From Collinsella aerofaciens (GTDB taxonomy: Bacteria; Actinomycetota; Coriobacteriia; Coriobacteriales; Coriobacteriaceae), in assembly GCA_008668235.1 (NCBI GenBank), contig RQCP01000003.1:1-64000 (forward strand): 64,000 nucleotides of DNA, written 5' to 3'. Shown piece by piece: positions 42,282-51,516 of this stretch. A model generated the notes under the pieces. That model ran no database searches. It was given only the letters and a program-made list of their open reading frames with translations, and was not told the DNA's origin. The translations under genes and the position numbers were made by a program. The first letter of the stretch is position 1. Each line of letters starts with the position of its first letter.

Positions 42282-43181
42282 ATGATTGTCGAGAACCATG
42301 CGCTGTGGGGCGAGGAGCCGACCGAGGAATATCCGGCGACCTTTACGTATTTGGGTGCCGAGCCGCTGCCCGATAAACCGAATGGCCGCCGCCCTGCCGT
42401 GATTATCTGCGGCGGAGGTGCGTTTACGCATATCGCTCCGCATGAGCAGGATCCCGTGGCGTTTGCGTTTTTGGATCACGGCTACCAGGCCTTTGTGCTC
42501 AACTATGTCACGAGTTCTACGGGTGACGTGAGCTTTCCGCACCCCCAGGCAGATCTTGCCAAGATGGTCGCCACGGTGCGCGCCAACGCTGACGAGTGGC
42601 ATGTCGATCCCAAGCGCGTGTGCGTCGTGGGCTTTTCTGCTGGCGGCATGATTTGCGCTTCGCTGGCAACACAGTGGAAGACCGGCCCCTTCGCGGCACT
42701 TGCCGGGGCGCGTCCGGACGACATTCGTCCCGATGCCGTGGTGCTGGGCTATCCATTGCTCGACTTTGCCTATGTGCGCGACATGCAGACGCGCGATCCG
42801 CGCATTGACTTGCGCGTGCCCAAGACGGGCGGCAAGACGGGACGCGATTTGCTCAACGACTACCTGTCGATGGTGACGGGCGGCGAGGCAACTGACGAGC
42901 ATCTGGCCGACATCTGCCCCACCACGCATGTTTCGCGCCAGATGCCACCGACCTTTGTGTGGGGCGTGTCCGACGACAAGACGGCGCCGATCGCGCAGGT
43001 CTACCCGTTTGCGCAGCGCATGGCCGAGGAGGGCGTTGCATGCGAGATGCACGTCTTCGACCAGGGTGGTCACGGCCTTTCGCTCGGCAACGCCAACACC
43101 GCGGTCGACAACGAGGACAAGCAGGTGGCGGTCCGTCCCTGGATTCGCCTAGCCTTCCGCTTCCTGGAGCGCCATCTGTAA
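42282..43181 (+). CDS. Alpha/beta hydrolase, esterase/lipase family
   Basis: This 299-residue cytosolic protein has an oxyanion-hole segment ICGGGAFTHIAPHE, the nucleophile elbow GFSAGG, a candidate acid in WGVSDDKTAP and a catalytic His in DQGGHGLSL. It resembles the BD-FAE/acetyl-esterase branch of the fold, often acting on acetylated sugars, but the substrate is inferred. ATG 42282 follows gaaggga; the reading frame extends upstream to 42081 without a supporting site. It is transcribed away from crr. Confidence 0.85.
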   Translation: MIVENHALWGEEPTEEYPATFTYLGAEPLPDKPNGRRPAVIICGGGAFTHIAPHEQDPVAFAFLDHGYQAFVLNYVTSSTGDVSFPHPQADLAKMVATVRANADEWHVDPKRVCVVGFSAGGMICASLATQWKTGPFAALAGARPDDIRPDAVVLGYPLLDFAYVRDMQTRDPRIDLRVPKTGGKTGRDLLNDYLSMVTGGEATDEHLADICPTTHVSRQMPPTFVWGVSDDKTAPIAQVYPFAQRMAEEGVACEMHVFDQGGHGLSLGNANTAVDNEDKQVAVRPWIRLAFRFLERHL

Positions 43182-43214
43182 GAGTAAGAGGGCCAGCCCC
43201 ATCCCGTCCCTCAT

Positions 43215-43281
43215 AACTTGCGGTGAAATAGTTCCAATTAAAGTCACGGGGCTTTAAACAGGAACTATTCCACCGCAACTT
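43215..43281. repeat. Family B palindromic repeat, copy 2
   Basis: aacttgcggtgaaatagttc (43215-43234) pairs with gaactattccaccgcaactt (43262-43281), 18 of 20. Inside, ttaaag (43238-43243) pairs with ctttaa (43252-43257). Confidence 0.85.
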
Positions 43282-43354
43282 CGTTTTGATCTGTTGGAGA
43301 CGGAGGAAAATGGATCATTTTGTCGAGGGAGCGGGCGGCTGTTTCTGCTCCCGC

Positions 43355-43585
43355 GGGAAACCACGTCCCGTTTGGGAAATCGTGACCCGTTTTGGGCGCA
43401 GATTCCGGGTCGCAGTTTCCCCGAGGGGCTCGATCGGGAAATCGCATCCCAGTCTGAGCGCCGATTCCGGGCTGCAGTTTCCGCTAGATGCCTCAACCGG
43501 AAAGCCCGTCCCGTTTAGGTGTTCCGGAGTGGGATTCGGTTTCCGCAACAGGCCCGTCTGGGAAGCAATGGCCCAGAATTCCCCT
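43355..43585. repeat. Degenerate 62-bp tandem repeats upstream of feoAB
   Basis: Units begin with gggaaa-like sequence at 43374, 43436, 43498 and 43560, an exact 62-base period. The first two complete units share the blocks gggaaatcg, ccgggNNgcagtttcc and gattccggg; later units are more degenerate. A gggaaacc start at 43355 may be a truncated unit. No convincing gene is present, although one frame stays open because of the repeats. Confidence 0.65.
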
Positions 43586-43601
43586 TGCACCGATCTGTCG
43601 A

Positions 43602-43631
43602 TTGAACGTCATTGTGTGTTCACGCTATCAT
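43602..43631 (+). promoter_or_regulatory. feoAB promoter candidate
   Basis: -35 ttgaac (43602-43607) and -10 tatcat (43626-43631) are 18 bases apart, just upstream of the tandem operator-like sites. Confidence 0.55.
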
Positions 43632-43646
43632 GTAAGTTTAAAATTG

Positions 43647-43679
43647 GTTAGCCATGGCAAACGGTTAGCCATGGTGAAC
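43647..43679. promoter_or_regulatory. Tandem metalloregulator-like operator upstream of feoAB
   Basis: gttagccatggcaaac (43647-43662) is nearly palindromic (14 of 16 positions) and is followed 17 bases on by gttagccatggtgaac (43664-43679). The position just after a promoter and before an iron-uptake gene suggests a DtxR/IdeR-type iron repressor site; the match to a known consensus is only general. Confidence 0.6.
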
Positions 43680-43721
43680 ATAAATACAACGCCCTGCGGG
43701 CGCCGGGGGAGGAACACGGAC

Positions 43722-46082
43722 GTGAAGCTCGATACACTCGAGATTGGAAAGGACGCCGTTGTCGCATCGGTGGCATCGGACGATCAGGCACTCCGACAGC
43801 ATATTTTGGACATGGGTCTAACGCCGGGCACCGAAGTCACCATGATGAAGTATGCCCCCATGGGCGACCCGCTCGAGATTCGCCTGCGTGGCTACGAGTT
43901 GACACTGCGTAAGGACGATGCCGCTCGCATCGAGCTCGTGGGTATTCACGACACCGATACGGGTCCGCGCGCTAACGCCGCAATCGGCACGACGGAGCAT
44001 CCGGCCCTGGGCGAGGGGACGTATTCGCCCCGTGCGGCAAAGACGGCCGTGCCAGAGGGCGCGCCGCTGCACTTTGCCCTCGCCGGCAACCAAAACTGCG
44101 GCAAGACCACGTTATTCAACCAGCTGACGGGCTCCAACCAGCACGTCGGTAACTTTCCCGGCGTGACGGTCGACCGCAAAGATGGCACCATCCGTAACCA
44201 TCCCGAGGCGAGCGTTACCGACCTGCCCGGCATTTACTCCCTGTCGCCGTACACAGGCGAGGAGGTCGTGAGCCGTCAGTTCATCCTCGACGAGCGTCCG
44301 GACGCCATCATCGACATCATTGACGCCACCAACATCGAGCGCAACCTGTACCTGACACTGCAGCTCATGGAGCTTGACCGTCCTATGGTCATCGCGCTCA
44401 ACATGATGGACGAGGTGACCGCCAACGGCGGCGCCGTGGACGTCAACTTGCTCGAGAGCCTGTTGGGCGTGCCCGTTGTCCCCATTAGCGCTGCCCGCAA
44501 CGAGGGCATCGGCGAGCTGGTGGACCACGCCCTGCACGTGGCGCGGTTCCGCGAGCGCCCTGGTCGCCTGGACTTTTGCGCGCCCGACGGTCCGGACGGC
44601 GGTGCGCTGCATCGCTGCATCCACGGTATTGCTAACCTGATCGAGGACCATGCCGTGACGGCGCACATCCCGGTGCGCTTTGCGGCGACCAAGCTGGTCG
44701 AGGGCGATGAGCTGGTAACCGAGGCGCTTCACCTGGATCGCAATGAGCTCGACGCTATCGAGCACATCATCACCCAGATGGAGGACGAGGCCGGCACCGA
44801 CCGCCTATCTGCGCTGGCCGATATGCGTTTTAGCTTTATCGGCGACGTGTGCGGGCGTTGCGTCGTCAAGCCGCACGAGAGCCGCGAGCACGTGCGCTCC
44901 GTCAAGATTGACCGCATCCTGACAGGTCGTTACACAGCCATTCCGGCGTTTCTGGTGATCATGGGCCTCGTCTTTTGGCTGACGTTTGGCGTGATCGGCG
45001 CGGCGTTGCAGGGACTTATGGAGGACGGTATCGCTGCCATCATCGCCTCGGCCGATGCGGGCCTCAAGGCGTTCGGTACCAACGACGTGGTGCGCTCGCT
45101 GGCTGTCGACGGCGTGCTAACGGGCGTGGGCAGTGTGCTGACCTTCCTGCCGATTATCGTCGTGCTCTTTTTGTTCCTCTCCATTCTGGAAGACTCCGGA
45201 TACATGGCGCGCGTGGCCTTTGTCATGGATAAGGTGTTGCGTCGCTTTGGCCTGTCGGGCCGCAGTTTCGTGCCCATGCTCGTCGGTTTTGGCTGCACCG
45301 TGCCGGCTATCATGTCGACCCGTACGCTCCCATCCGAGCACGACCGCAAGATGACGGTCATGCTCACGCCGTTTATGAGCTGCTCAGCCAAGCTGCCGGT
45401 TTACGGCTTGCTGTGCGGGGCGTTTTTCCCGCAGGCGACGGTTCCCGCCATGGTCTCGCTCTATCTGATCGGTATCGTGGTCGGCTGCGTCGCGGCTTTG
45501 GTGCTCAACCGCACGGCATTTAAGGGCGACCCGGTGCCGTTTATCATGGAGCTCCCCAATTACCGCCTGCCGAGCGTCAAGACGACGGTGATGCTGGCAT
45601 GGGATAAGGCCAAGGACTTCATCACCAAGGCCTTTACCATTATCTTTGCCGCTACGGTGGTCATCTGGTTCCTGCAGACGTTCGATATCCGCTTTAACGT
45701 GGTCGCCGACCAGTCGCAAAGCCTGCTTGCCGGTCTGGGTAGCATCATCGCGCCGGTGTTGGCCCCGCTCGGCTTTGGCGACTGGCGCGCCTCGACGGCG
45801 CTCGTCACGGGGCTCATTGCCAAGGAGAGCGTCATCTCGACGCTCACGGTGCTTTTGGGCGCAACGTCGCCCGCGGCGCTGTCGACCATGTTTTCGCCGT
45901 TTACCGCCTACGTGTTCTTGGTCTTTACGTTGCTGTACCCGCCTTGTGTGGCGGCAATCGGCGCCGTCAAGAGCGAGTTGGGCGCGCGCTATGCCGTGGC
46001 CGTATTCGCGTTTCAGGTCGCCGTTGCCTGGATCGTGGCGTTTGTCGTGCATTCGGCGGGCATATTGCTGGGGTTGGCTTAA
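43722..46082 (+). CDS. feoB: Ferrous iron transporter, FeoA-FeoB fusion
   Basis: This 786-residue inner-membrane protein imports Fe2+. Residues 1-75 are a FeoA (SH3-like) domain (LRQHILDMGLTPGTEVTMM, LRGYELTLRKDDA). After a linker, the FeoB G domain has G1 GNQNCGKTTLFNQLTG near 120, DLPGIYSLSPYTGEE and NMMDE. From about residue 405 come the transmembrane Gate and core regions, including GFGCTVPAIMSTRTLPSEHD and FMSCSAKLPVYGLL with the conserved cysteines. FeoA and FeoB are usually separate; the fusion is known in some lineages. GTG 43722 follows gggagga; an upstream ATG at 43671 lies inside the operator. Confidence 0.94.
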   Translation: MKLDTLEIGKDAVVASVASDDQALRQHILDMGLTPGTEVTMMKYAPMGDPLEIRLRGYELTLRKDDAARIELVGIHDTDTGPRANAAIGTTEHPALGEGTYSPRAAKTAVPEGAPLHFALAGNQNCGKTTLFNQLTGSNQHVGNFPGVTVDRKDGTIRNHPEASVTDLPGIYSLSPYTGEEVVSRQFILDERPDAIIDIIDATNIERNLYLTLQLMELDRPMVIALNMMDEVTANGGAVDVNLLESLLGVPVVPISAARNEGIGELVDHALHVARFRERPGRLDFCAPDGPDGGALHRCIHGIANLIEDHAVTAHIPVRFAATKLVEGDELVTEALHLDRNELDAIEHIITQMEDEAGTDRLSALADMRFSFIGDVCGRCVVKPHESREHVRSVKIDRILTGRYTAIPAFLVIMGLVFWLTFGVIGAALQGLMEDGIAAIIASADAGLKAFGTNDVVRSLAVDGVLTGVGSVLTFLPIIVVLFLFLSILEDSGYMARVAFVMDKVLRRFGLSGRSFVPMLVGFGCTVPAIMSTRTLPSEHDRKMTVMLTPFMSCSAKLPVYGLLCGAFFPQATVPAMVSLYLIGIVVGCVAALVLNRTAFKGDPVPFIMELPNYRLPSVKTTVMLAWDKAKDFITKAFTIIFAATVVIWFLQTFDIRFNVVADQSQSLLAGLGSIIAPVLAPLGFGDWRASTALVTGLIAKESVISTLTVLLGATSPAALSTMFSPFTAYVFLVFTLLYPPCVAAIGAVKSELGARYAVAVFAFQVAVAWIVAFVVHSAGILLGLA

Positions 46083-46395
46083 GGGCACGTTGATGCTCTG
46101 CGCTTTTGGGCGAGCAACAATTCAATAAAATGAGCCAAAATAACGGCAATTGTCGGCCTGCGGGGACTGTCCTACGCTTCAGATTGCCGTTCGCTGTCTA
46201 TTTGCTGCCGTTTACGGATTCGTAAATACTTGCAATCGTCGGTCGATTTAACCGTATTACGCGATGTCGATGCGCATTTTGTGCGCCCCTTTCTACAATC
46301 ACCTTGTTTCTATTGCCGAACATGTCTTCCGTTTCGCCTGTGTGGGGACGTGGGGTGCAATAGTCGTTTATAGAGGATCATTGAGAGGGGAATTG
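46083..46395. other. Intergenic region before the EIICB gene
   Basis: No gene is visible. acggcaat (46143-46150) and attgccgt (46193-46200) flank ggggactgtcc, perhaps a degraded family A palindrome. A clear promoter was not identified, though the 3' half is AT-richer. Confidence 0.35.
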
Positions 46396-48060
46396 ATGAA
46401 AGAAAAATTCCAATCGTTCGGAAAGGCAATGCTCGTTCCGATTACGCTCATTGCCATTTCCGGTCTCTTTTTGGGTATCGGTAGCGTTTTTACGACCGAA
46501 CTGACCCTTGTGTCCCTTGGCGTTAATTGGGGCTGGTATGCCGCTTCGCCGCTCTTTACGTTCTTCTCGGTATTTAAGGGTCTCGGCGAGGTAATCATTG
46601 GAAACCTCGGTGTTTTGTTTGCCGTCGGCTGTGCCTTCTCCTTGTCTCGCAAAGAGAAGGGCTGGGCTGCCTTTTCTGCCCTTGTCTGCTATCTCACCAT
46701 GCTCAAGACGGTTGAGATTCTGCTTGGAGCAGCTGGCTTGGCTGCCGACAATACAACGGTGGAAGCTCTTCAGAAGGTCGGCCTTACGTCCATTCAGGCG
46801 AGTGAGCAGTCCGCACTCTACACTACCTCGCTCGGCTTTTTTGGCTACAGCTCTGGTGTCTTTGGCGGCATTATCGTGGGCTGCCTGGTCGCCTGGATCA
46901 CCGGCCGTTTTTACAAGACCAAGCTCCCAACGGCGCTGGCGTTTTTTGCGGGCAGTCGAACGGTCCCCATTGTATCGCTGGTCGCCGGTGGCGTCCTGGG
47001 CGGCATCATGTACTTCGTCTGGCCCGTCATCGGTGGATGCTTCTCGGGTATTGCGACGTTCGTGAAAGGCTCCGGTCTGGTCGGTACGTTTGTCTATCGC
47101 TGGGTGCTCGAGAGCCTTGTGCCGTTTGGCTTGCATCCGCTGCTCGAGACGCCCATGTATTGGACTGAGCTTGGCGGCTCCATGGTCGTCGATGGAACGC
47201 GCGTGGTGGGCAATAGCGCCATTCAGCTTGCACAGCTCGCTTCTCCCAGCAGTGACAAGCTCTTGGTTAGGGCCTTCATGGCCGGCTATGGCATTAACGA
47301 TTACGCGTTGTTCCCGGGCATCGCCCTTGCTATGTGGTCTTGTGCCAAGCCCCAGAACCGCAAGAAGGTTGCTGGTCTTTTAATCCCCACAGTGATTTCG
47401 ACTGTTTTCTTTGGCGTCACGGAGCCTATTCTCTTTACGTTCCTGTTTGCCGCCCCCTGGCTCTACTTTGGCGTTTACGCTCCGCTTTCCGGACTGGGTG
47501 AAGTTCTCTCGGAGGCAATGGGCGTTTCGGTGTACCAGGGAAATATCAAGGACCTTATCCCATTCTTATTCCGCCCCGAGAAGCTTAATCTGCTTCCGTA
47601 CCTTATTCTGCTCCCCGCCTTTTTCCTGGCAGCTTTCTTCCTCTTCCGGTTCTTTATTACTAAGTTCGATATCAAGACGCCCGGTCGAGACGATGGTGAC
47701 GATATTGAGTTGATCAACAGCAGAGCTGAGTTCGAGGCAAAGGCCGCTGAGGCAAAGGGCGAGTCTGGTAGCACTCCCGAGAAGGCGGTCCAGGACCGTG
47801 CGACCAAGGACAGCGCGCTTGCTGTCGGCATTGTCGAAGCGCTTGGTGGAGCCGACAACATTGATGATCTTGACAACTGCATCTCACGTCTTCGCGTGAT
47901 TGTCAAGGATGGTTCTAAGGTTGCAGACGACGAGGTGTTCACCAAGAATCTTGAAGCTATGGGCGTTATCCGCCTGAGCGACAAGGCAATCCAGGTCATT
48001 TACGGTCCTCGTGTCGGCGAAGTCGCTTCTGAGGTGCACGAAGTTCTCGGTGACGAGTAA
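46396..48060 (+). CDS. PTS alpha-glucoside/maltose-type permease, EIICB
   Basis: This 554-residue protein imports and phosphorylates a sugar. The EIIC domain (about 1-430) has about ten hydrophobic helices and the motifs VFGVTEPILFTFLF and PFGLHPLLETPMYW typical of the glucose/alpha-glucoside superfamily. A Lys/Glu-rich linker leads to an EIIB domain with the phospho-Cys495 in DDLDNCISRLRV. No EIIA is attached, so it probably uses Crr (41476-42039). The nearby GH4 phospho-alpha-glucosidase points to maltose or a related alpha-glucoside. ATG 46396 follows agagggg. Confidence 0.9.
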   Translation: MKEKFQSFGKAMLVPITLIAISGLFLGIGSVFTTELTLVSLGVNWGWYAASPLFTFFSVFKGLGEVIIGNLGVLFAVGCAFSLSRKEKGWAAFSALVCYLTMLKTVEILLGAAGLAADNTTVEALQKVGLTSIQASEQSALYTTSLGFFGYSSGVFGGIIVGCLVAWITGRFYKTKLPTALAFFAGSRTVPIVSLVAGGVLGGIMYFVWPVIGGCFSGIATFVKGSGLVGTFVYRWVLESLVPFGLHPLLETPMYWTELGGSMVVDGTRVVGNSAIQLAQLASPSSDKLLVRAFMAGYGINDYALFPGIALAMWSCAKPQNRKKVAGLLIPTVISTVFFGVTEPILFTFLFAAPWLYFGVYAPLSGLGEVLSEAMGVSVYQGNIKDLIPFLFRPEKLNLLPYLILLPAFFLAAFFLFRFFITKFDIKTPGRDDGDDIELINSRAEFEAKAAEAKGESGSTPEKAVQDRATKDSALAVGIVEALGGADNIDDLDNCISRLRVIVKDGSKVADDEVFTKNLEAMGVIRLSDKAIQVIYGPRVGEVASEVHEVLGDE

Positions 48061-48098
48061 AACGCGCAAGTGGCTTTCAATTGCATAGCGCAATTCCA

Positions 48099-48147
48099 GG
48101 GCTTGGCTTCCTATCGCATGATTTAGGGGGCCAAGCCTTCTTGTTTT
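48099..48147 (+). terminator. Terminator of the EIICB gene
   Basis: ggcttggc (48100-48107) pairs with gccaagcc (48130-48137), followed by ttcttgtttt. It overlaps the 3' end of the convergent rpiR-family gene. Confidence 0.6.
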
Positions 48148-48875
48148 AGATTGTCAAGGCAGATACTCAATAGTTCTTCGAATGCGAGAATACAACTTCC
48201 GGTAAAGCAGTTAGGCTTAACGTTCTTAAGATCCATTGGGTGATCGTCATGTATCGTAAAGATCGCGTCTGCCGTCTTGGCGAGTTCACTGTCTTCGTTG
48301 CCGGTAAACGCGAGAGTCGTAATGCCCGCGTCGTGGCATGCCCTTGCGGTTTCCAGGATGGCTTCTGTCTGGCCCGATTTGGATATGAGCATCATGCAGC
48401 TGAGCGTATTTCGGTTGGATTCGACAAACTGATCGGTTTCTAGGAAGTCCTGTATGACGGCCAAAAAGCCAAGTCCAACGAGCTTGGTCGCCATGTACTG
48501 CGCAACGATGCGTGAGAAGCCCTCTCCGTTTACTCCGATCATTCTGTTGCGATGCAGTGCGGCGATGAATACGTCTACATCTCCGGTGTGGCATACGAAG
48601 TGGACGCTACTGTCTTTGAGTGATTGATTCATTTCGCGGGAGACATGCTGAAGGTGCTTGAGATCGTACATCATTTCGCGGTAGCCACGGTAGCCGAGCT
48701 TTTTAGAAAGCCTGATGACTGTCGTCATGCTGGTAAAGCATGCCATGGCGACGGGTTTTATGCCAATATCATCGAGGGTGTCGATATTGTTGAGCAGGTA
48801 TTCGAGTACGCTTTGCTCGGTTTCGGATAGCTTTGCGGCTGAGTAGAGCTTGGAAATCTGCTTTTTATCAACCAT
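48123..48875 (-). CDS. RpiR-family transcriptional regulator (HTH plus SIS domain)
   Basis: This 250-residue regulator has an N-terminal RpiR-type helix-turn-helix (about 15-80: LSETEQSVLEYLLNNID, CFTSMTTVIRLSKKLGYRGY) and a C-terminal SIS sugar-phosphate-binding domain (about 105-235: IGVNGEGFSRIVAQYMATKL, LISKSGQTEAILETAR). It lies between the EIICB and GH4 genes on the opposite strand and likely controls both in response to a phosphorylated sugar. ATG 48875 follows gggag. The gene diverges from GH4, so a shared operator region is expected in 48876-49049. Confidence 0.9.
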   Translation of the reverse strand: MVDKKQISKLYSAAKLSETEQSVLEYLLNNIDTLDDIGIKPVAMACFTSMTTVIRLSKKLGYRGYREMMYDLKHLQHVSREMNQSLKDSSVHFVCHTGDVDVFIAALHRNRMIGVNGEGFSRIVAQYMATKLVGLGFLAVIQDFLETDQFVESNRNTLSCMMLISKSGQTEAILETARACHDAGITTLAFTGNEDSELAKTADAIFTIHDDHPMDLKNVKPNCFTGSCILAFEELLSICLDNLKQEGLAP

Positions 48876-48885
48876 CGGTGCTCCC

Positions 48886-48972
48886 TTCCCGCCGGACGTG
48901 TGTGGCCGCTTCCGTTGCGTAAATAATAACTCCTTGGGGAATTCCTTTCCCGCCTTGCAGTCGGGGCGGGAA
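48886..48972. promoter_or_regulatory. Candidate operator region between rpiR-type and GH4 genes
   Basis: ttcccgcc occurs at 48886-48893 and 48947-48954, and its inverse ggcgggaa at 48965-48972. The inverted pair has 10 bases between its arms. Placement in the divergent promoter region fits an RpiR-type operator, but the sites are short. Confidence 0.4.
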
Positions 48973-49049
48973 GCGACCCTCCATGCTGGATACAATATCC
49001 AAACACAGGCGAACCATGCAATATTGAATGTGCTATTGGGGGTTTCGAT

Positions 49050-50423
49050 ATGAAACTTACGGTCATAGGTGGCGGTGGCGTCCGCTCCATGTTTTTGGCA
49101 AAGAGCATAGCCCAGCAGGCGTCATCGCTTGGGATCGACGAACTTGTGTTTATGGACAATGATCCCGAGAAGCTGCGCATCTACGGTGGCCTTGCCGCCC
49201 ATGTCTCGAGCATGCTTTGCCCCACGCTTAATTTTTCACTGACGGGCGATGCAGTCGAGGCTGTTAAGGACGCCGATTATGTGATCACGACGATTCGCGT
49301 CGGTGGGGACCATATGCGCGTTCGCGATGAGCGCATTGCTCTTTCGCATGGGGTTCTTGGCCAAGAGACGACTGGCGCAGCCGGCGTGTCTTTTGCCATG
49401 CGCTCCGTCCCTGCGCTTGCTTCGTATTGCGAGTTAATCAAGAAGTACGCAAAGCCGGGCGTCAAGGTGTTTAACTTTACTAATCCCGCTGGCGTCGTAT
49501 CTCAGGCCCTACGCGATATGGGCTATGATTTTACTTATGGCATTTGCGATGCCCCCTCGGGCATGTTGCATCAGTTTGCCGAGTATAAAGGCGTTGATCC
49601 CGCATCGGTTCAGGGCGAGTGCTATGGACTCAACCACCTCTCGTTCTTCCGCAATGTGACGGTTGACGGCGAGGACATCATGCCCGACTTGATCCACGAC
49701 GACGGGGCATATGCTCATACAGATCTTAGGTTCTTCGAGAAGGACCTCGTTCTAAATCGCGGATGCGTGCCAAATGAGTACCTATACTATTTCTACTATC
49801 GCGAGCGCGCCGTTGCCAACGTTCTCTCTTCGCCCCAGACACGCGGCGAACTAATCGAAGAAATTAATCGAGAAATGACGAGCGAGCTTGCATCTATCGA
49901 TATTGAGAACGACTTCGAAAAGGGCCTCGCGTGCTTTGAGAAGTGGTACGGAATGCGTGAAAACAACTACATGGCGGCCGAGACGGGTATTCACCGCGAC
50001 AAGCCGTGGACGTTTGACGTGTACGGCAAAGATGCTGGCGGATACGCAGGTGTCGCGCTCCGTTTCATGGATATTGCTCGCTCTGGCAAGACACAGCAGA
50101 TGATCCTGTGCACCCCCAACAATGGCGCCATCCCTGGCCTTCTCGATACAGACGTCATTGAGTCAACGTGCGATATCTCCACCGATGGCTGTGTACCGCA
50201 TCGCGTCGAAGCCGATTCTGTGCCCGCGGGAAACCTCGAATTGATTCGTCGCGTCAAGTACTACGAGCGCACCGTGGCGCGTGGCATCGTTAACCGATCG
50301 AAGCGCGACATTGTCGAGAGCCTCGCGATGCACCCGCTCGTTAATTCGTACTCCTTGGCGAAAGATATCGCCGCGCAGTACTTTGAGCTTAACCGCGACT
50401 TCATCGACGGCTGGACAGACTAG
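49050..50423 (+). CDS. 6-phospho-alpha-glucosidase-like glycosyl hydrolase, GH4
   Basis: This 457-residue cytosolic enzyme hydrolyses a phosphorylated disaccharide brought in by the PTS, using NAD+ and a divalent metal. The N-terminal dinucleotide fold starts KLTVIGGGGVRS. Family 4 metal ligands are Cys166 (YGICDAPSGM) and His196 (YGLNHLSFF). Other motifs are ITTIRVGGDHMRVRDE, HGVLGQETTGAAG and FNFTNPAG. The alpha-linkage is inferred from similarity and from the maltose-type EIICB encoded nearby. ATG 49050 is preceded by gggggttt. Confidence 0.9.
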   Translation: MKLTVIGGGGVRSMFLAKSIAQQASSLGIDELVFMDNDPEKLRIYGGLAAHVSSMLCPTLNFSLTGDAVEAVKDADYVITTIRVGGDHMRVRDERIALSHGVLGQETTGAAGVSFAMRSVPALASYCELIKKYAKPGVKVFNFTNPAGVVSQALRDMGYDFTYGICDAPSGMLHQFAEYKGVDPASVQGECYGLNHLSFFRNVTVDGEDIMPDLIHDDGAYAHTDLRFFEKDLVLNRGCVPNEYLYYFYYRERAVANVLSSPQTRGELIEEINREMTSELASIDIENDFEKGLACFEKWYGMRENNYMAAETGIHRDKPWTFDVYGKDAGGYAGVALRFMDIARSGKTQQMILCTPNNGAIPGLLDTDVIESTCDISTDGCVPHRVEADSVPAGNLELIRRVKYYERTVARGIVNRSKRDIVESLAMHPLVNSYSLAKDIAAQYFELNRDFIDGWTD

Positions 50424-50513
50424 TCTGGACGTTAAAACTAGAAATTATGGATGGGCAGACCGGCGTTTATATTGGCGCCCGTTCGCCCTGCCTAGTAAGA
50501 AAACGGGTATAGA

Positions 50514-51341
50514 GTGAACTTGCGAGAGAACTTCAATGTCTTTCTGGAATCGGGCGATCGGGCGAAGGAATGCCGGAGTGGCTGCACGATGGCGTTATAT
50601 ATCCCCTTGTTTGTTATGAGCGCGCTTCAAATTGGTGTATCAAACGTTGCAACTGAGCTCGCCTATATCAATCCGTCCATTACGCTTATTTGCACTGTGG
50701 TCGCGGCCTTTTTAAACCTGCTTCTATCGAATGTGGCTTTTTCATTATTTGCCGTCGACCGGTCCAAAGAGACGGTGCAACCTGCTCGAACCCCTCCGGT
50801 TTATCTCTTGGCCTCGACGGTTCCCCTCCAGATTTCTGGGGCGCTGCTAATTTATTTGGTTCATTTGATTTTATCGGCAATTGTAGTCTTTGCCTCGCTT
50901 GCGAGCAGTCAGCTCGGGGTGTTGTGCTCTCTTGTGGTGGCAGTAATCGTGACGCTTCTTTCCGCGTCGTTCGTATTCGTGTTAATTGAAGATGCGGGCG
51001 TGGAGCAGAGGGGACTACGAGGCATTCGGTTTGCACCACGCTACATCATGCGTTCGGTCACGGTGCTTCGTTCCTCCTGGAGAGAAATCGCGCGTCCCGC
51101 AGCGCTGCTGGTGGCATGGAACCTGGTTGCAAGTTGCGCTATCCAGGTTCTTGTTGGATGGGTAGTTTCGAGTGCGGCGCTGCCGTCGGCACTTTCAGTG
51201 ACGGCGCTTGTGCATGAGGGACTTTATTATGGGGCGTTTGCTTATATGCTGCTTTTGCTAGTTCATTGTGCGGTTGCGAGTTGGCTCGAAATTGACGTGC
51301 TCATGGGGGTGTCCTTGTGCGTATCCGAGCAGGCGCGATAG
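50514..51341 (+). CDS. Multi-pass membrane protein of unknown function
   Basis: This 275-residue protein has about six hydrophobic helices (for example LFVMSALQIGVSNVATELAY and LICTVVAAFLNLLLSNVAF) and few charged residues. I do not recognise the family. The start is uncertain: GTG 50514 has only a weak site, and ATG 50589 would remove the first 25 residues. It follows the GH4 gene by 90 bases and could belong to that transcript. Its base composition is lower in GC than the neighbours and its codon bias is weaker, so it may be horizontally acquired or weakly expressed. Confidence 0.6.
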   Translation: MNLRENFNVFLESGDRAKECRSGCTMALYIPLFVMSALQIGVSNVATELAYINPSITLICTVVAAFLNLLLSNVAFSLFAVDRSKETVQPARTPPVYLLASTVPLQISGALLIYLVHLILSAIVVFASLASSQLGVLCSLVVAVIVTLLSASFVFVLIEDAGVEQRGLRGIRFAPRYIMRSVTVLRSSWREIARPAALLVAWNLVASCAIQVLVGWVVSSAALPSALSVTALVHEGLYYGAFAYMLLLLVHCAVASWLEIDVLMGVSLCVSEQAR

Positions 51342-51470
51342 CCCGAAGATAAAGCCGCGTTTTCGACATTGAGTTCCTGCGTACCTTGCTTTCTAAGCAG
51401 AATTGGCGCGCCGTCTGTTAACGATCGTTTTCCAAGAATTCTTTTGTTGCTCATTTTATAGACTTCTCAT

Positions 51471-51479
51471 TGCTATAAT
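51471..51479 (+). promoter_or_regulatory. Extended -10 promoter of the SotB-like gene
   Basis: tgctataat contains the perfect -10 TATAAT with an extended TG motif, 38 bases upstream of the start codon. No good -35 is seen. Confidence 0.65.
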
Positions 51480-51516
51480 CGCCCACCGCTCAAGATAATC
51501 GGAGAGGTTTTCCTAT

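Noticed and set aside
43286..43651. 121-residue open frame upstream of feoAB
   Set aside because: Its open frame comes from the 62-bp repeats; the peptide is repetitive and has no ribosome binding site.
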